From [Anoxybacillus] calidus (lineage in GTDB: Bacteria > Bacillota > Bacilli > Bacillales > Anoxybacillaceae): a stretch of 64,000 nucleotides of DNA. Shown in pieces: positions 8,467 through 17,228 of this stretch. The notes beneath the pieces are model-generated. The model was not told where the DNA came from. It searched no databases and saw only the letters and a list, made by a program, of their open reading frames with translations. The stretch spans positions 248,001 to 312,000 of the forward strand of contig NZ_JACDUU010000001.1 in assembly GCF_013760845.1 (NCBI RefSeq), in the 5' to 3' direction. Every line of letters begins with the position of its first letter. Within the stretch, counting starts at the first letter, position 1. The position numbers were made by a program, and so were the translations under genes.

Positions 8467-9948
8467 ATGGGTCAAACCGTGTCAACATATGCGAACAAGA
8501 AACGCGTGATTATGCTGATGATAGATTCTTTAATGTATCCGCCTCTAGAAAAGGCGGTAAAAGAGGGATATGCTCCTGTATTCAAGTTTTTTGTGGAAAA
8601 TGGAAAAGTTTTTCGAAATATTGTAAGCCCTTTTCCGACGATGTCTGTAAATGTAGACAGTTCGCTGCTAACGGGTACGTATGCTAATATTCATAAGATT
8701 CCTGGGTTAGTATGGTTTCATGATGCAGAAAAGCGGCTAATTAATTATGGAAGTCATATAAGAGAACTTATCAAGCTTGGTATCGTTCGATCAATCAAGG
8801 ACATTGTATATCATATGAACAATCATCATTTAAGCCAAGAAGTTCAAACCATCCATGAAGAAATGTCTAATAGAGGAAAAGTAACCGCTTCCATTAATGC
8901 TCTCATTTATCGTGGAAATACAGATCAATATCTAAAATTACCAAGGCTACTAACATTTTTCACATCTTTGAATAATGAGTTGAAGACAAAAGGAAGCCAA
9001 CTGTTTACATACGGATCCTTTTCTAAGCTCAGTCCTTTGAAACGAAATGGATATTTCTGGCGAAGATATGGGTTTAATGATCGATTTTCTGCCCAAGAAT
9101 TAAAATATCTGATTGAAACGGATTCTCTCCCCTCTTTTACCATTGTTTATTTTCCTGATATGGACAAAAGCGTCCATAAAAATGGTCCGATGGATATAAA
9201 GGGAATCCGCAAAGTAGACAGGCAGCTGCAAAGCGTGTTGGATTGTTACGATTCTTGGGAGGAAGCTTTAAAAGACAATTATTGGATTATAATGGGAGAT
9301 AACGGTCAAGCTCCCATTGATTCTGACCGGAACAAAGCCTTAATTGATTTAAGACAATCCCTTCGTTCTTATCAAATTATGACATTAAAAGATGGGGTTA
9401 AAGATGGGGATGAAGTTGTACTTGGTGTTAATGAACGAATGGCCTTTATTTATACATTAAATCCTAAGCGTGCGCCACTATCAGACATCGCGAAAACGTT
9501 ACAAAAGGACGACAGAATTGATGTCATTGCTTGGATGGAAAAAGAATCCGTTCAGGTCATATCTGGAGTTCAACAGGGAAGGCTCATTTTTAAACCGAAT
9601 GGAACGTTGGTTGATGAGTATGAACAATCGTGGGATATAGAAGGAGATTTAGGAATTTTGAATCTTACGGTAAAGAATAATAAGATTTTTTATGATGAAT
9701 ATCCGGATGCGTTGGCCCGATTGTACAGCTCGCTAACTTCTCATGAAGGAAATTATCTTGTTGTAAGTGCCAAACCGGGATTTGAATTTATCGGTGAAGG
9801 TTCCCCGACTCATGTAGGGGGAGCAAGCCACGGGGGACTTCATAAACAAGATTCATTAGTGCCTATGATTGTAACAGGTGCGGATTCGTCCCCAAAATAT
9901 TTACGCATTATTGATTTAAAAGATTGGATTTTAACACTTCTTGATTGA
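8467..9948 (+). CDS. Alkaline phosphatase superfamily (nucleotide pyrophosphatase/phosphodiesterase-like) protein
   Basis: A 493-residue enzyme of the type I phosphodiesterase / alkaline phosphatase superfamily. Likely metal ligands are Asp19 (VIMLMIDS), the Asp and His of YFPDMDKSVHKNG, the Asp of IMGDNGQAP and the late His of GGASHGGLH; the nucleophile is a Ser/Thr in SPFPTMSVNVDSSLLTG. No signal peptide is seen, so it may be cytoplasmic. The substrate is unknown; phosphodiesters, nucleotides or lipid head groups are possible. The GTG at 8479 has a better-spaced AAAGGATGGG site than the ATG at 8467 and may be the true start. It opens an accessory block of phosphatase and glycosyltransferase genes. 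Confidence 0.75.
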   Translation: MGQTVSTYANKKRVIMLMIDSLMYPPLEKAVKEGYAPVFKFFVENGKVFRNIVSPFPTMSVNVDSSLLTGTYANIHKIPGLVWFHDAEKRLINYGSHIRELIKLGIVRSIKDIVYHMNNHHLSQEVQTIHEEMSNRGKVTASINALIYRGNTDQYLKLPRLLTFFTSLNNELKTKGSQLFTYGSFSKLSPLKRNGYFWRRYGFNDRFSAQELKYLIETDSLPSFTIVYFPDMDKSVHKNGPMDIKGIRKVDRQLQSVLDCYDSWEEALKDNYWIIMGDNGQAPIDSDRNKALIDLRQSLRSYQIMTLKDGVKDGDEVVLGVNERMAFIYTLNPKRAPLSDIAKTLQKDDRIDVIAWMEKESVQVISGVQQGRLIFKPNGTLVDEYEQSWDIEGDLGILNLTVKNNKIFYDEYPDALARLYSSLTSHEGNYLVVSAKPGFEFIGEGSPTHVGGASHGGLHKQDSLVPMIVTGADSSPKYLRIIDLKDWILTLLD

Positions 9949-9986
9949 TGTGGATAGACATAAAAATTCAATGCACGATTGCTCAT

Positions 9987-10026
9987 AAAATAACACCTAA
10001 ATGAACAAAATGGTGTTATTTTTTAA
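9987..10026 (+). terminator. Bidirectional terminator between convergent genes
   Basis: 11-bp stem AAAATAACACC / GGTGTTATTTT with a 14-nt loop and a T run on the + strand. Confidence 0.8.
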
Positions 10027-10104
10027 TGGAATTTGGAAAGAAATCTCCTACTTCCAATTTGCGTTAGCCAATTAAGCAATAGATAGTTCATAATTAATTC
10101 GCTT

Positions 10105-10833
10105 TCAGTGGTAAAATAATGTTGCTTTTAACGGCAAATGGTCGGAAGCATTTGGCGTTTTTGTGATGACTTCTGCTTTAATGACTTGAAAATGGTGGCT
10201 GACAAATATATAGTCTAACCTTACTCTAGGACGAAGGGATGGAAAAGTATGACCTGCTCCTACACCGGCAATATACCAAGCATCTTGAGTTTCACCGGTC
10301 ATTTTTCTCCATCCTCTTGAGCCAGGCTTCATATTCCAGTCTCCCATAATCATAAAAGGATAAGAATAGTGACGCAGTCTATTTAAAATAAAATCTGTCT
10401 GTTTTTTGTGAAGGAAGGGGTTAAGACTTAGGTGAGTAACATTGATCAAAAACAGCTGATTGTTAATTTGAATCGTTGCTTCAAGCAATGACCTTCCTTC
10501 GATGATTCCAGACATAAAATCAAACAAATAGCTGTTTTTTGCGACAATGGGATATCGAGATAGAAGGGCATTTCCGTATTGTGGCACGGTCGACAAATTT
10601 TTCGTCTTTAAAGAAAGGGAAGGACTGAAAGCATAGTTCATGTTTAATTGTTTTGCAAGCCAACTGATTTGGTCCTCATAGTAACTCCGCTTGGAAAAAT
10701 GTTTATCTACCTCGTTAAGACCAATAATATGGGCATCACTTTTTTCGATCACTTCCGCGATTCTATATAGATTCACTTTATGATCCATCCCTTTGCCATG
10801 ATGAATATTGAAAGTCATAACCTTAATTTCCAA
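10105..10833 (-). CDS. Endonuclease/exonuclease/phosphatase (EEP) family protein
   Basis: A 242-residue EEP-fold hydrolase. Motifs in order: MTFNIHHG (Asn), GLNEVD (metal Glu), the central NVTHLSLNP, GDWNMKP (Asp/Asn) and C-terminal RLDYIFVS and SDHLPL (catalytic Asp-His). The family includes DNases, sphingomyelinases and phosphoinositide phosphatases. The short form without signal peptide suggests an intracellular phosphodiesterase, and the true substrate is not visible. Translation starts at TTG, placed 7 nt after a GAGGAG site. It converges with the alkaline-phosphatase-superfamily gene, and nearby genes also act on phosphoesters or glycolipids. Confidence 0.78.
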   Translation of the reverse strand: MEIKVMTFNIHHGKGMDHKVNLYRIAEVIEKSDAHIIGLNEVDKHFSKRSYYEDQISWLAKQLNMNYAFSPSLSLKTKNLSTVPQYGNALLSRYPIVAKNSYLFDFMSGIIEGRSLLEATIQINNQLFLINVTHLSLNPFLHKKQTDFILNRLRHYSYPFMIMGDWNMKPGSRGWRKMTGETQDAWYIAGVGAGHTFPSLRPRVRLDYIFVSHHFQVIKAEVITKTPNASDHLPLKATLFYH

Positions 10834-11515
10834 GCTATTTCTCTCCTCTAAGTTTAAGTTTATTTATGTGATTAAGCTGCAATCATTTTCGGTTTTGAAA
10901 ACATGTCAATTTGATGTAAATGAGATGAGATGGAAGACACCTATTTCTTTCCAACGTTCCCAATCTACAAATTTTTAGCAAAGACGATATACACAACAAT
11001 GACTAAGCATAAGTACATGAAAGTTCCTCTGGATTTTTTGACATTATTGTTTGTTTTTAGCTAATTTTCATGCGTGTAAGCGGATGTTCATTCTATCCAG
11101 CTTAAGTTCGTATCTATAACCACAGAAAAATAAGGGCACTTTCAATATTTGTCTGTAATTTCGAAAAAAGACTTTTTATCAAGCTAAATTCAACGAATTA
11201 TGGGGAAAATGATGAAGATGGTGGGAGAAATGCAAGTTATATGACTAAAGTGAGATCAGACGCTACGAAAATGTCAGATGATCTTGATATGAAAAAGGGT
11301 GAGATGCTACTGTGCCTATTAGCTTCTCCCCTTTTTGTAAAAAATAATTTTCACCAAGACAAACGAACACATCCATTATTGCTTCATCGCTTGTGTGAGG
11401 ATGTAGAAATAGCTATGTTGGAACGCGAAGTATTTAACAAATGTTTGTTTTGTTTGAATAGTAGTTACTTTTTTCCGAACGCTTCAATTTACAAAGCTTC
11501 CTGAAACTTTTGCTC
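10834..11515. other. AT-rich intergenic stretch, no supported gene
   Basis: About 680 bp. An 87-codon open frame at 11241-11504 has no ribosome site, no domain and atypical composition, so I do not call it. No convincing RNA structure or repeat was seen. Confidence 0.4.
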
Positions 11516-12622
11516 TTACTTGACTAAATGATAAATCAATCTTGCCGGTTCTACAGGAGACAAATGTTTATGATACTCATCAAGTTTTGTAAAATAATTG
11601 GATAAATGCTCAGAATGTAGGATACGGATTAGTTGTTCTGAGATGTTTTCCGTATGATTCCAATTTTGAAAATCAAAAATAATTCCCAATTCTTTTAATT
11701 GCTGAAGATTAATTTCTTCCTGACCGGGAAGAGCATGGTAAGCAAAAATCGGGAGCTTTTTAAATAAGCACTCACTAACTGTAACGCCACCTGGTTTTGT
11801 AATAATAAAATCAACTTGATTGTATAAGTCATTCATCACTTCTCTTGAAGAGATGTAAGGAAAAGGAGTGATTTTTGGATGATTCATATTGATTAATTGT
11901 TCATATATACGTCTATTTTTACCACATAGTACGTAATAATCGATTGGATCATCCGGCGAGATTTTTTCAATTAGTTTTGCCAAAGCCCCGGCCCCTAAGC
12001 TCCCCCCGGAGATTAAGCCACAGTACACTTGTTTTGTGCACCACTGTTTATTTGCATTTTTCGTTATTTTCGGATGAATGGGAATACCAGTTACGAAAAT
12101 GCGGCTTTCATGAACCCCTTTTTCCCGTAAAAATTTCTTCATATACGCATGGCCAACAAAATGATAGTCAATCTCCTCAATCCCCCAAAGGTGATGAATA
12201 AAGTAGTCTGTATATACATTAATAACTGGTATCTTTAATTCTCCGGATGCTTTCAATTGGTTTAGCAAATAGGAAGGAAGGGCATGAGTGCATATAACTA
12301 CATTCGGATTTGTTTCGGAAATCACCTTTTTTAAGTGATTAAGAAAAAGAACCTCATATTGGGGAAATTTTTTTGTTTTACTCAATTCGCGAAACACCGA
12401 TTGACGGTACAATAGGCTATATGTTTTTGGAAACTGGTCAATCCAATGTAAGTAAAATTTAGAAATAAAAGATTCTGCTTTTCCGAATCTTGATGATAAT
12501 AATTCAATTTTTTCACATTGTATATGTGGATCAAGCAAAAGTAATCCCTCTTTTAAGGCATCAGCCGTTTGATGATGCCCAGATGGGATTTGTAGTAATG
12601 GAAGAAAAAGAACCCTCTTCAT
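11516..12622 (-). CDS. MGDG-synthase/GT28-like glycosyltransferase (YkoN-like)
   Basis: A 368-residue protein of the UgtP/MGDG-synthase type. The N-terminal domain starts MKRVLFLPLLQIPSGHHQTA, where the glycine/histidine loop binds acceptor lipid. The C-terminal Rossmann domain carries SGGSLGAGALAKL and TKPGGVTVSECLFKKLP, the nucleotide-sugar site. Relatives transfer glucose or galactose to diacylglycerol at the membrane. Together with the next two genes the order resembles B. subtilis ykoN-ykoP-ykoQ, but here the glycosyltransferase is on the opposite strand. I chose the ATG at 12622, six bases after AGGTGA; an in-frame GTG at 12631 lies inside that site. Confidence 0.75.
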   Translation of the reverse strand: MKRVLFLPLLQIPSGHHQTADALKEGLLLLDPHIQCEKIELLSSRFGKAESFISKFYLHWIDQFPKTYSLLYRQSVFRELSKTKKFPQYEVLFLNHLKKVISETNPNVVICTHALPSYLLNQLKASGELKIPVINVYTDYFIHHLWGIEEIDYHFVGHAYMKKFLREKGVHESRIFVTGIPIHPKITKNANKQWCTKQVYCGLISGGSLGAGALAKLIEKISPDDPIDYYVLCGKNRRIYEQLINMNHPKITPFPYISSREVMNDLYNQVDFIITKPGGVTVSECLFKKLPIFAYHALPGQEEINLQQLKELGIIFDFQNWNHTENISEQLIRILHSEHLSNYFTKLDEYHKHLSPVEPARLIYHLVK

Positions 12623-12776
12623 GATACTCACCTAAATATATAGTTATTTAAAAGTGTTTGTTATTTTTGGATAAGTTATACGATAAACGAAATCCTTTTT
12701 TTTCTATTAATAAAACGAACTTTAGTGCTAAACACTTTAAATGTAATAAAAGGAAGAAAAGGAGAAGGATATTGTA

Positions 12777-13346
12777 ATGGTGAAGATGAGACAATGTTTT
12801 CTTACCATTTGGAGTGTATTAGATCCGATTTATTATTTTTGTTCGCGGCTTGAATATATTGAGGACAAAACACGAAATCGAGATATTTTTCGGGTTCGAC
12901 TAATGAAGTATAAAGGAAGAGATATCGTGCTCTCTGATGGTACGGAAATCACAAAGAATGATCTTCTTTTAAAAATTCATTTGCATAACGTTCGTTTAAT
13001 TAGAGAACTCATTCGTTTGGATAGCGAAATTAAGAAGGGGAGGCTAATTTACGAACAGGTAAAAAGAGGATTACCAAACCTTACAGAATATTTACAATGT
13101 CATGAACAATTTGCTGATATTAAGGGGATTGTAGGAATTACGATTTTAAATAAGGGGTGTGAACGCTTAGGATTTGAAACCTTTTCCATCATTAATCCTT
13201 TTTATAAATGGTATAAACAAATGGCATTTGCTCCGATGTATCTTATTTCTCAATTTCGTTTAGACAGTTTTAGAAGACCGCCCAAATATTTATTCATGTC
13301 GAAAGATAAATTGATCAAATTATACGGTTGCCAATCCGACCAGTAA
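12777..13346 (+). CDS. YkoP-family protein of unknown function
   Basis: A 189-residue, basic, soluble-looking protein. Recognisable blocks are LKIHLHNVRLIREL, LPNLTEYLQCHEQF, GIVGITILNKGCERLGFETFSI and FYKWYKQMAF, which I associate with the YkoP family. That family is usually adjacent to a glycosyltransferase and a metallophosphoesterase, as here. No catalytic motif is evident. The conserved Cys-Glu-Arg-Leu-Gly-Phe and the aromatic C-terminus may mediate membrane contact, which is inference. The gene is divergent from the glycosyltransferase, sharing a 155-bp AT-rich promoter region, and is followed after 57 bp by the phosphoesterase. Confidence 0.65.
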   Translation: MVKMRQCFLTIWSVLDPIYYFCSRLEYIEDKTRNRDIFRVRLMKYKGRDIVLSDGTEITKNDLLLKIHLHNVRLIRELIRLDSEIKKGRLIYEQVKRGLPNLTEYLQCHEQFADIKGIVGITILNKGCERLGFETFSIINPFYKWYKQMAFAPMYLISQFRLDSFRRPPKYLFMSKDKLIKLYGCQSDQ

Positions 13347-13403
13347 TTCCCGCTTTCATCTCTCTTCCCGTTTACTATAATTGTAAAAAGGGAGGAGATA
13401 TAT

Positions 13404-14246
13404 ATGTTTTTATTTGTTATGATTCTTTCAGCCATTATTATTTTTTTCATTTATAAGGGAAACCGCAATACGCACGAGGCGGTTTTTAATAGATTAACAG
13501 TCAATGCTCACCATGGTGATAACTCTTTTATTCATATTCTACATTTATCTGACCTTCATTTAGAAAACCTATCGATTTCCCCCGAATATTTATATGAAAA
13601 ATTAAAGGATGAGAAAATTGATTTAATTGCTTTAACTGGAGATTTTCTGGATCGAAAGAGAAGCATTCCAAAACTGATTCCTTATTTAGAAGTTTTCCAA
13701 AAACTTCAACCTGCCTATGGAGTGTATGCGGTATTTGGAAATCATGATTATGTGCTTAGAAAAAAGAACTTCCAAACGTTAAAGGAGACGCTTGAGGAAT
13801 ATGGGTGTATGACCCTTCAAAATGAAACACAAACGATTCATATTAAGGGGAAAACAGTTAATATCATCGGTATTGATGATTTCAGTACAAAACGAAGCGA
13901 TTTGCAAAAGGCATATGCAAAGGTAAAAAACGGTTTAAACCTTGTTTTAACTCATGATCCAAACATTGTTCTTCATATGAAAGATTATCATTTTGACTAT
14001 CTATTATCCGGTCATTTTCATGGCGGACAAATTCATTGGCCGAAACCTTATCATCTTGTGAAGATGGGGAAGCTAGTGCGTTTAAACATGATTAAAGGCT
14101 ACCATGAAATAGACGGAAAGCCATTTTACATTAGTGAAGGGTTAGGACAGACAGGCGTAAACATTCGTGTTGGCAGTACACCTGAGATTACCATTCATAC
14201 ACTATCACTTACACCTCTTTCTAAACAGGAGAAACAAGTTATTTAA
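13404..14246 (+). CDS. Membrane-anchored metallophosphoesterase (YkoQ-like)
   Basis: A 280-residue calcineurin-like phosphoesterase with one N-terminal membrane helix (about 1-18). Metal-binding motifs are all present: LHLSDLHLEN, LTGDFLD, FGNHDYV, LTHDPN and SGHFHGGQIH. The final GHxHGGQ form is typical of the YkuE/YkoQ group, in which the best-known members hydrolyse lipid-linked phosphates such as UDP-diacylglucosamine or act on the cell envelope. The exact substrate is unknown. A GGGAGGAG site precedes the ATG. The link to a lipid glycosyltransferase suggests a role in membrane glycolipid turnover. A terminator follows at once. Confidence 0.8.
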   Translation: MFLFVMILSAIIIFFIYKGNRNTHEAVFNRLTVNAHHGDNSFIHILHLSDLHLENLSISPEYLYEKLKDEKIDLIALTGDFLDRKRSIPKLIPYLEVFQKLQPAYGVYAVFGNHDYVLRKKNFQTLKETLEEYGCMTLQNETQTIHIKGKTVNIIGIDDFSTKRSDLQKAYAKVKNGLNLVLTHDPNIVLHMKDYHFDYLLSGHFHGGQIHWPKPYHLVKMGKLVRLNMIKGYHEIDGKPFYISEGLGQTGVNIRVGSTPEITIHTLSLTPLSKQEKQVI

Positions 14247-14250
14247 ACAA

Positions 14251-14280
14251 AAAGCTCCAAAATGGAGCTTTATTTTTTTG
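14251..14280 (+). terminator. Terminator after the metallophosphoesterase
   Basis: 8-bp stem AAAGCTCC / GGAGCTTT with a 5-nt loop and a long T run. Confidence 0.85.
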
Positions 14281-14498
14281 TCGCTTGTTTTCTGACAGAG
14301 GCCCTTTTGCAAAATGCATAACGAGTATAAAAAGTATGGATTTAACTACAAACACTTATCAGAAAAAAGAGGATGAGAAAGCCAACAAGCTGAATATACA
14401 CGCAATAAGTTTTTAAAATAGGGCATTTGCCCATACATTTAGAATTTAGATACATATCCTAGATAGCGAAAAGGGAAGCAGAGGGGGGATGAGAAAAT

Positions 14499-14558
14499 AT
14501 GAAAGACATTATATTCTCACCTCACTGTAACCTTCATAATCATATTTCCGCACTTTAG
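14499..14558 (+). CDS. Possible 19-residue peptide with strong ribosome site
   Basis: Short frame reading MKDIIFSPHCNLHNHISAL, placed after a GAGGGGGGATGA stretch that is an excellent ribosome site. It lies 35 bp upstream of the His/Tyr-rich peptide gene and contains His and Cys. It may be a leader or companion peptide, or chance. No family is recognised. Confidence 0.25.
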   Translation: MKDIIFSPHCNLHNHISAL

Positions 14559-14592
14559 AAAGGCGGCATAGCTATCAGAAGGAGGAATAACA

Positions 14593-14763
14593 ATGGAAAG
14601 ACAACAATATGAACCATACTCTGGTTACGGAGGTCATTATCCGTATCATCATCACCATCATTATCCATATTACCACCATTATCCACACTATCCGTACTAT
14701 CCATATTACCACCATTATCCACACTATCCGCACTACCCACATGGCCATTATGGTGGATATTGA
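14593..14763 (+). CDS. His/Tyr/Pro-rich 56-residue peptide, coat-like
   Basis: Begins MERQQYEPYSGYGGHYPY and then consists almost entirely of His, Tyr and Pro (PYYHHYPHYP patterns), ending GHYGGY. It has an ideal AAGGAGGAA site 8 nt before the ATG. A 36-bp unit is repeated in tandem at 14662-14697 and 14698-14733 with one base difference, so the peptide likely grew by duplication. Tyr- and His-rich small proteins of spore formers are often coat or exosporium components that cross-link through tyrosine or bind metal. That role is inferred from composition only. A hairpin lies shortly downstream. Confidence 0.7.
   Translation: MERQQYEPYSGYGGHYPYHHHHHYPYYHHYPHYPYYPYYHHYPHYPHYPHGHYGGY
14662..14733 (+). 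repeat. Two tandem 36-bp repeats inside the His/Tyr-rich gene
   Basis: Copies at 14662-14697 and 14698-14733 are identical except for one T/C change near the end. Each encodes a 12-residue Tyr/Pro/His block. Confidence 0.85.
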
Positions 14764-15112
14764 TGAGCTTATTAAGGGGCACGACATGTGAGTACGAGAG
14801 GGGATTTTTCTCCATTTTTAAGGAGAGAGGGTCCTATTTCGGGACTCTTTTTTACTTTAGCGGTTCTTGAAATATAGACGAATTGCTATGAGCGAAGAAA
14901 AACAAATGATCATATCAATCGATAAGGTGGCAGCTCATTCGAATAAGAGAGGGCATTTTAACCATATTGATTATCGATTTTCTAAAAATGAGTTCAGTCA
15001 TGTAGTGTATTCCTTCAACTTCGAGAAAATGTAATCATAGTACTTGATATTGTTAAATGTACTATGGTATGTTCTTTCATGATAAATAAAATATAGAAAG
15101 GAACGTTTCAAA
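14764..15112. other. Intergenic region before gndA
   Basis: An imperfect hairpin with T run (about 14830-14860; AGAGGGTCC against GGGACTCTT) probably terminates the small peptide gene. A 48-codon frame at 14888-15034 lacks a ribosome site. No clear regulator site is visible. The gndA ribosome site (AGAAAGGAACG) ends the region. Confidence 0.4.
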
Positions 15113-16525
15113 ATGGCAAAACAACAAATTGGTGTCATTGGTTTAGCCGTAATGGGCAAAAACCTTGCTCTAAATATTGAAAGCAGAGGCTATTCTGTAG
15201 CAGTGTACAATCGTTCGCGCGAAAAAACGGATGAGTTTTTAAAAGAAGCAGAAGGGAAAAATATTGTTGGTACATACAGCATTGAAGAGTTTGTAAATGC
15301 GCTTGAAAAACCGCGGAAAATTTTGTTGATGGTGAAAGCAGGAGCACCTACGGACGCGACGATTGAACAATTAAAGCCGTACTTAGAAAAAGGCGATATT
15401 TTAATCGACGGCGGTAATACGTATTTCAAAGATACGCAACGCCGTAATAAAGAGTTGGCGGAGTTAGGCATTCACTTTATTGGCACAGGCGTTTCTGGCG
15501 GTGAAGAAGGAGCGTTGAAGGGGCCTTCTATCATGCCGGGTGGCCAAAAAGAAGCGCATGAACTTGTACGTCCGATTTTTGAAGCAATTGCGGCAAAAGT
15601 GGATGGTGAGCCATGCACAACATATATCGGCCCGGACGGTGCGGGACATTATGTGAAAATGGTGCATAATGGCATTGAATATGGCGATATGCAATTAATT
15701 GCTGAGGCTTACTTTTTATTAAAGCACGTGCTTAGCTTAAGTGCGCAGGAGCTTCATGAAGTTTTTGCCGAATGGAACAAAGGTGAGCTTAACAGCTATT
15801 TAATTGAAATTACAGCCGATATTTTCACAAAGGTTGATGAAGAGACAGGAAAACCGCTTGTGGATGTTATTTTAGACAAAGCAGGGCAAAAAGGAACAGG
15901 GAAATGGACAAGTCAAAGCGCCCTTGATTTAGGTGTACCGCTTCCACTTATTACTGAATCTGTATTTGCCCGCTTTATTTCAGCGATGAAAGATGAACGC
16001 GTTAAAGCAAGTAAGCTTCTTTCCGGTCCGGCAGTAAAACCGTTTGAAGGAGATCGTGAGCACTTTATTGAAGCTGTGCGCCGTGCGCTTTACATGAGCA
16101 AAATTTGCTCCTATGCACAAGGTTTTGCGCAAATGAAGGCAGCATCTGATGAATATAATTGGAACTTACAATATGGAAATATTGCGATGATTTTCCGTGG
16201 CGGCTGCATTATCCGTGCACAATTCCTGCAAAAAATTAAGGAAGCTTATGACCGCGACCCAGAGCTTCCAAACTTGTTGTTAGACCCTTACTTTAAGGAG
16301 ATCGTTGAAAACTATCAACAAGCATTGCGGGAAATTATTTCTGTGGCGGTTATGCGCGGCATTCCAGTTCCAGCGTTTTCAAGCGCATTAGCATACTATG
16401 ACAGCTATCGGATGGAAACGCTGCCTGCGAATTTAATCCAAGCGCAGCGCGACTATTTCGGTGCGCACACATATGAGCGTGTGGATAAAGAAGGCATCTT
16501 CCATACAGAGTGGTTGGCGAAGTAA
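15113..16525 (+). CDS. gndA: 6-phosphogluconate dehydrogenase (decarboxylating)
   Basis: A 470-residue enzyme that oxidises 6-phosphogluconate to ribulose-5-phosphate, producing NADPH and CO2. The N-terminal Rossmann site is [13 protein letters not shown] followed by [10 protein letters not shown], whose Arg/Ser suit NADP. The substrate signature [21 protein letters not shown] and the catalytic Lys in [16 protein letters not shown] are intact; the long helical C-terminal domain holds [15 protein letters not shown]. Full length for the family. It corresponds to B. subtilis gndA (yqjI). Here zwf lies downstream on the opposite strand with a cyclase gene between them. A very strong terminator follows. 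Confidence 0.95.
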   Translation: MAKQQIGVIGLAVMGKNLALNIESRGYSVAVYNRSREKTDEFLKEAEGKNIVGTYSIEEFVNALEKPRKILLMVKAGAPTDATIEQLKPYLEKGDILIDGGNTYFKDTQRRNKELAELGIHFIGTGVSGGEEGALKGPSIMPGGQKEAHELVRPIFEAIAAKVDGEPCTTYIGPDGAGHYVKMVHNGIEYGDMQLIAEAYFLLKHVLSLSAQELHEVFAEWNKGELNSYLIEITADIFTKVDEETGKPLVDVILDKAGQKGTGKWTSQSALDLGVPLPLITESVFARFISAMKDERVKASKLLSGPAVKPFEGDREHFIEAVRRALYMSKICSYAQGFAQMKAASDEYNWNLQYGNIAMIFRGGCIIRAQFLQKIKEAYDRDPELPNLLLDPYFKEIVENYQQALREIISVAVMRGIPVPAFSSALAYYDSYRMETLPANLIQAQRDYFGAHTYERVDKEGIFHTEWLAK

Positions 16526-16567
16526 AAAAATCCCCATATTGCTTATAAGCAATATGGGGATTTTCTA
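16526..16567 (+). terminator. Bidirectional terminator after gndA
   Basis: Perfect palindrome at 16527-16564 centred on TTATAA (arms include TCCCCATATTGC / GCAATATGGGGA), with A and T runs on both sides. Confidence 0.92.
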
Positions 16568-16586
16568 TTTCTAGTGTTGAGTGTTG

Positions 16587-17204
16587 TTATTGTAAATTCT
16601 CAAACAACAATACTCGAGTTGGAGCAGCGTCCGTGCCGACGAGTTTTAACGGTGCGGCAACCATAAAGTATTGTCCTTCCGGTACGTCTTTTAAGCGAAG
16701 TCCTTCGATGATAATGATGTTATTACCGAACAGCGTTTTATGCGTTGGATGTCCCGGTTGGCTTCTTTCCACTCCTAATGCGTCAATGCCAACGCCGCGC
16801 ACCTTTTTCTCAGCCAAGTATTGCGCCGCGTCTTCGGCGATATAAATAAACTCAAAATTAAACGCCTCGTCAAACGAGTTTTTGGTTTTGAACAATACAA
16901 AGTCATTTTCTTGAATATCTAAATGTGTGATGTCCGCTTTTAAAATTTTATCCTCGACATTTGTTACATCAAATACTTTGCACGTACCGACGAGTTTTTC
17001 AAGTGAAATCGTTTCAAATGTTTCGCCATTTTTAACCATATGCAGAGGGGCGTCAATGTGTGTGCCGGTATGTACGTCCATGTCAACGCGGGACTCTGTT
17101 ACATAATCGTTTGTGACAGTTGAAAATTTCGGCTGTTTTTCCGGCTTGTTCTTATAGACCGGCATGCCTTCAAAAATCGGTGCAGTTACGTCATATATTT
17201 TCAT
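16587..17204 (-). CDS. Cyclase family protein, kynurenine-formamidase-like
   Basis: A 205-residue metal-dependent hydrolase of the cyclase/KynB family. The zinc signature HTGTHIDAPLH (His45, His49, Asp51) is present, with a later QPGHPTHKTL holding further His residues. KynB hydrolyses N-formylkynurenine in tryptophan degradation, but no other kynurenine gene is nearby and the family also includes isatin hydrolases. The substrate therefore remains open. It follows zwf on the same strand after 24 bp, suggesting co-transcription with zwf. It is absent from this position in the B. subtilis order. GGAGAATCGCCG forms its ribosome site. Confidence 0.75.
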   Translation of the reverse strand: MKIYDVTAPIFEGMPVYKNKPEKQPKFSTVTNDYVTESRVDMDVHTGTHIDAPLHMVKNGETFETISLEKLVGTCKVFDVTNVEDKILKADITHLDIQENDFVLFKTKNSFDEAFNFEFIYIAEDAAQYLAEKKVRGVGIDALGVERSQPGHPTHKTLFGNNIIIIEGLRLKDVPEGQYFMVAAPLKLVGTDAAPTRVLLFENLQ

Positions 17205-17228
17205 CGGCGATTCTCCTTTCTATGAACA

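Noticed and set aside
11241-11504. 87-codon open frame on the + strand
   Set aside because: No ribosome site, no recognisable domain, AT-rich intergenic composition; most likely chance.
14641-14733. Possible CRISPR-like repeats
   Set aside because: The two 36-bp units are directly adjacent without spacers and are in frame within a peptide gene.
14555-14815. Long antisense frames over the His/Tyr-rich gene
   Set aside because: They arise from the repeated CAC/TAT codons read backwards (Met/Asp/Gly-rich), while the + strand frame has an ideal ribosome site.
14888-15034. 48-codon open frame before gndA
   Set aside because: No ribosome site and no family; could be a remnant but not supported as a gene.
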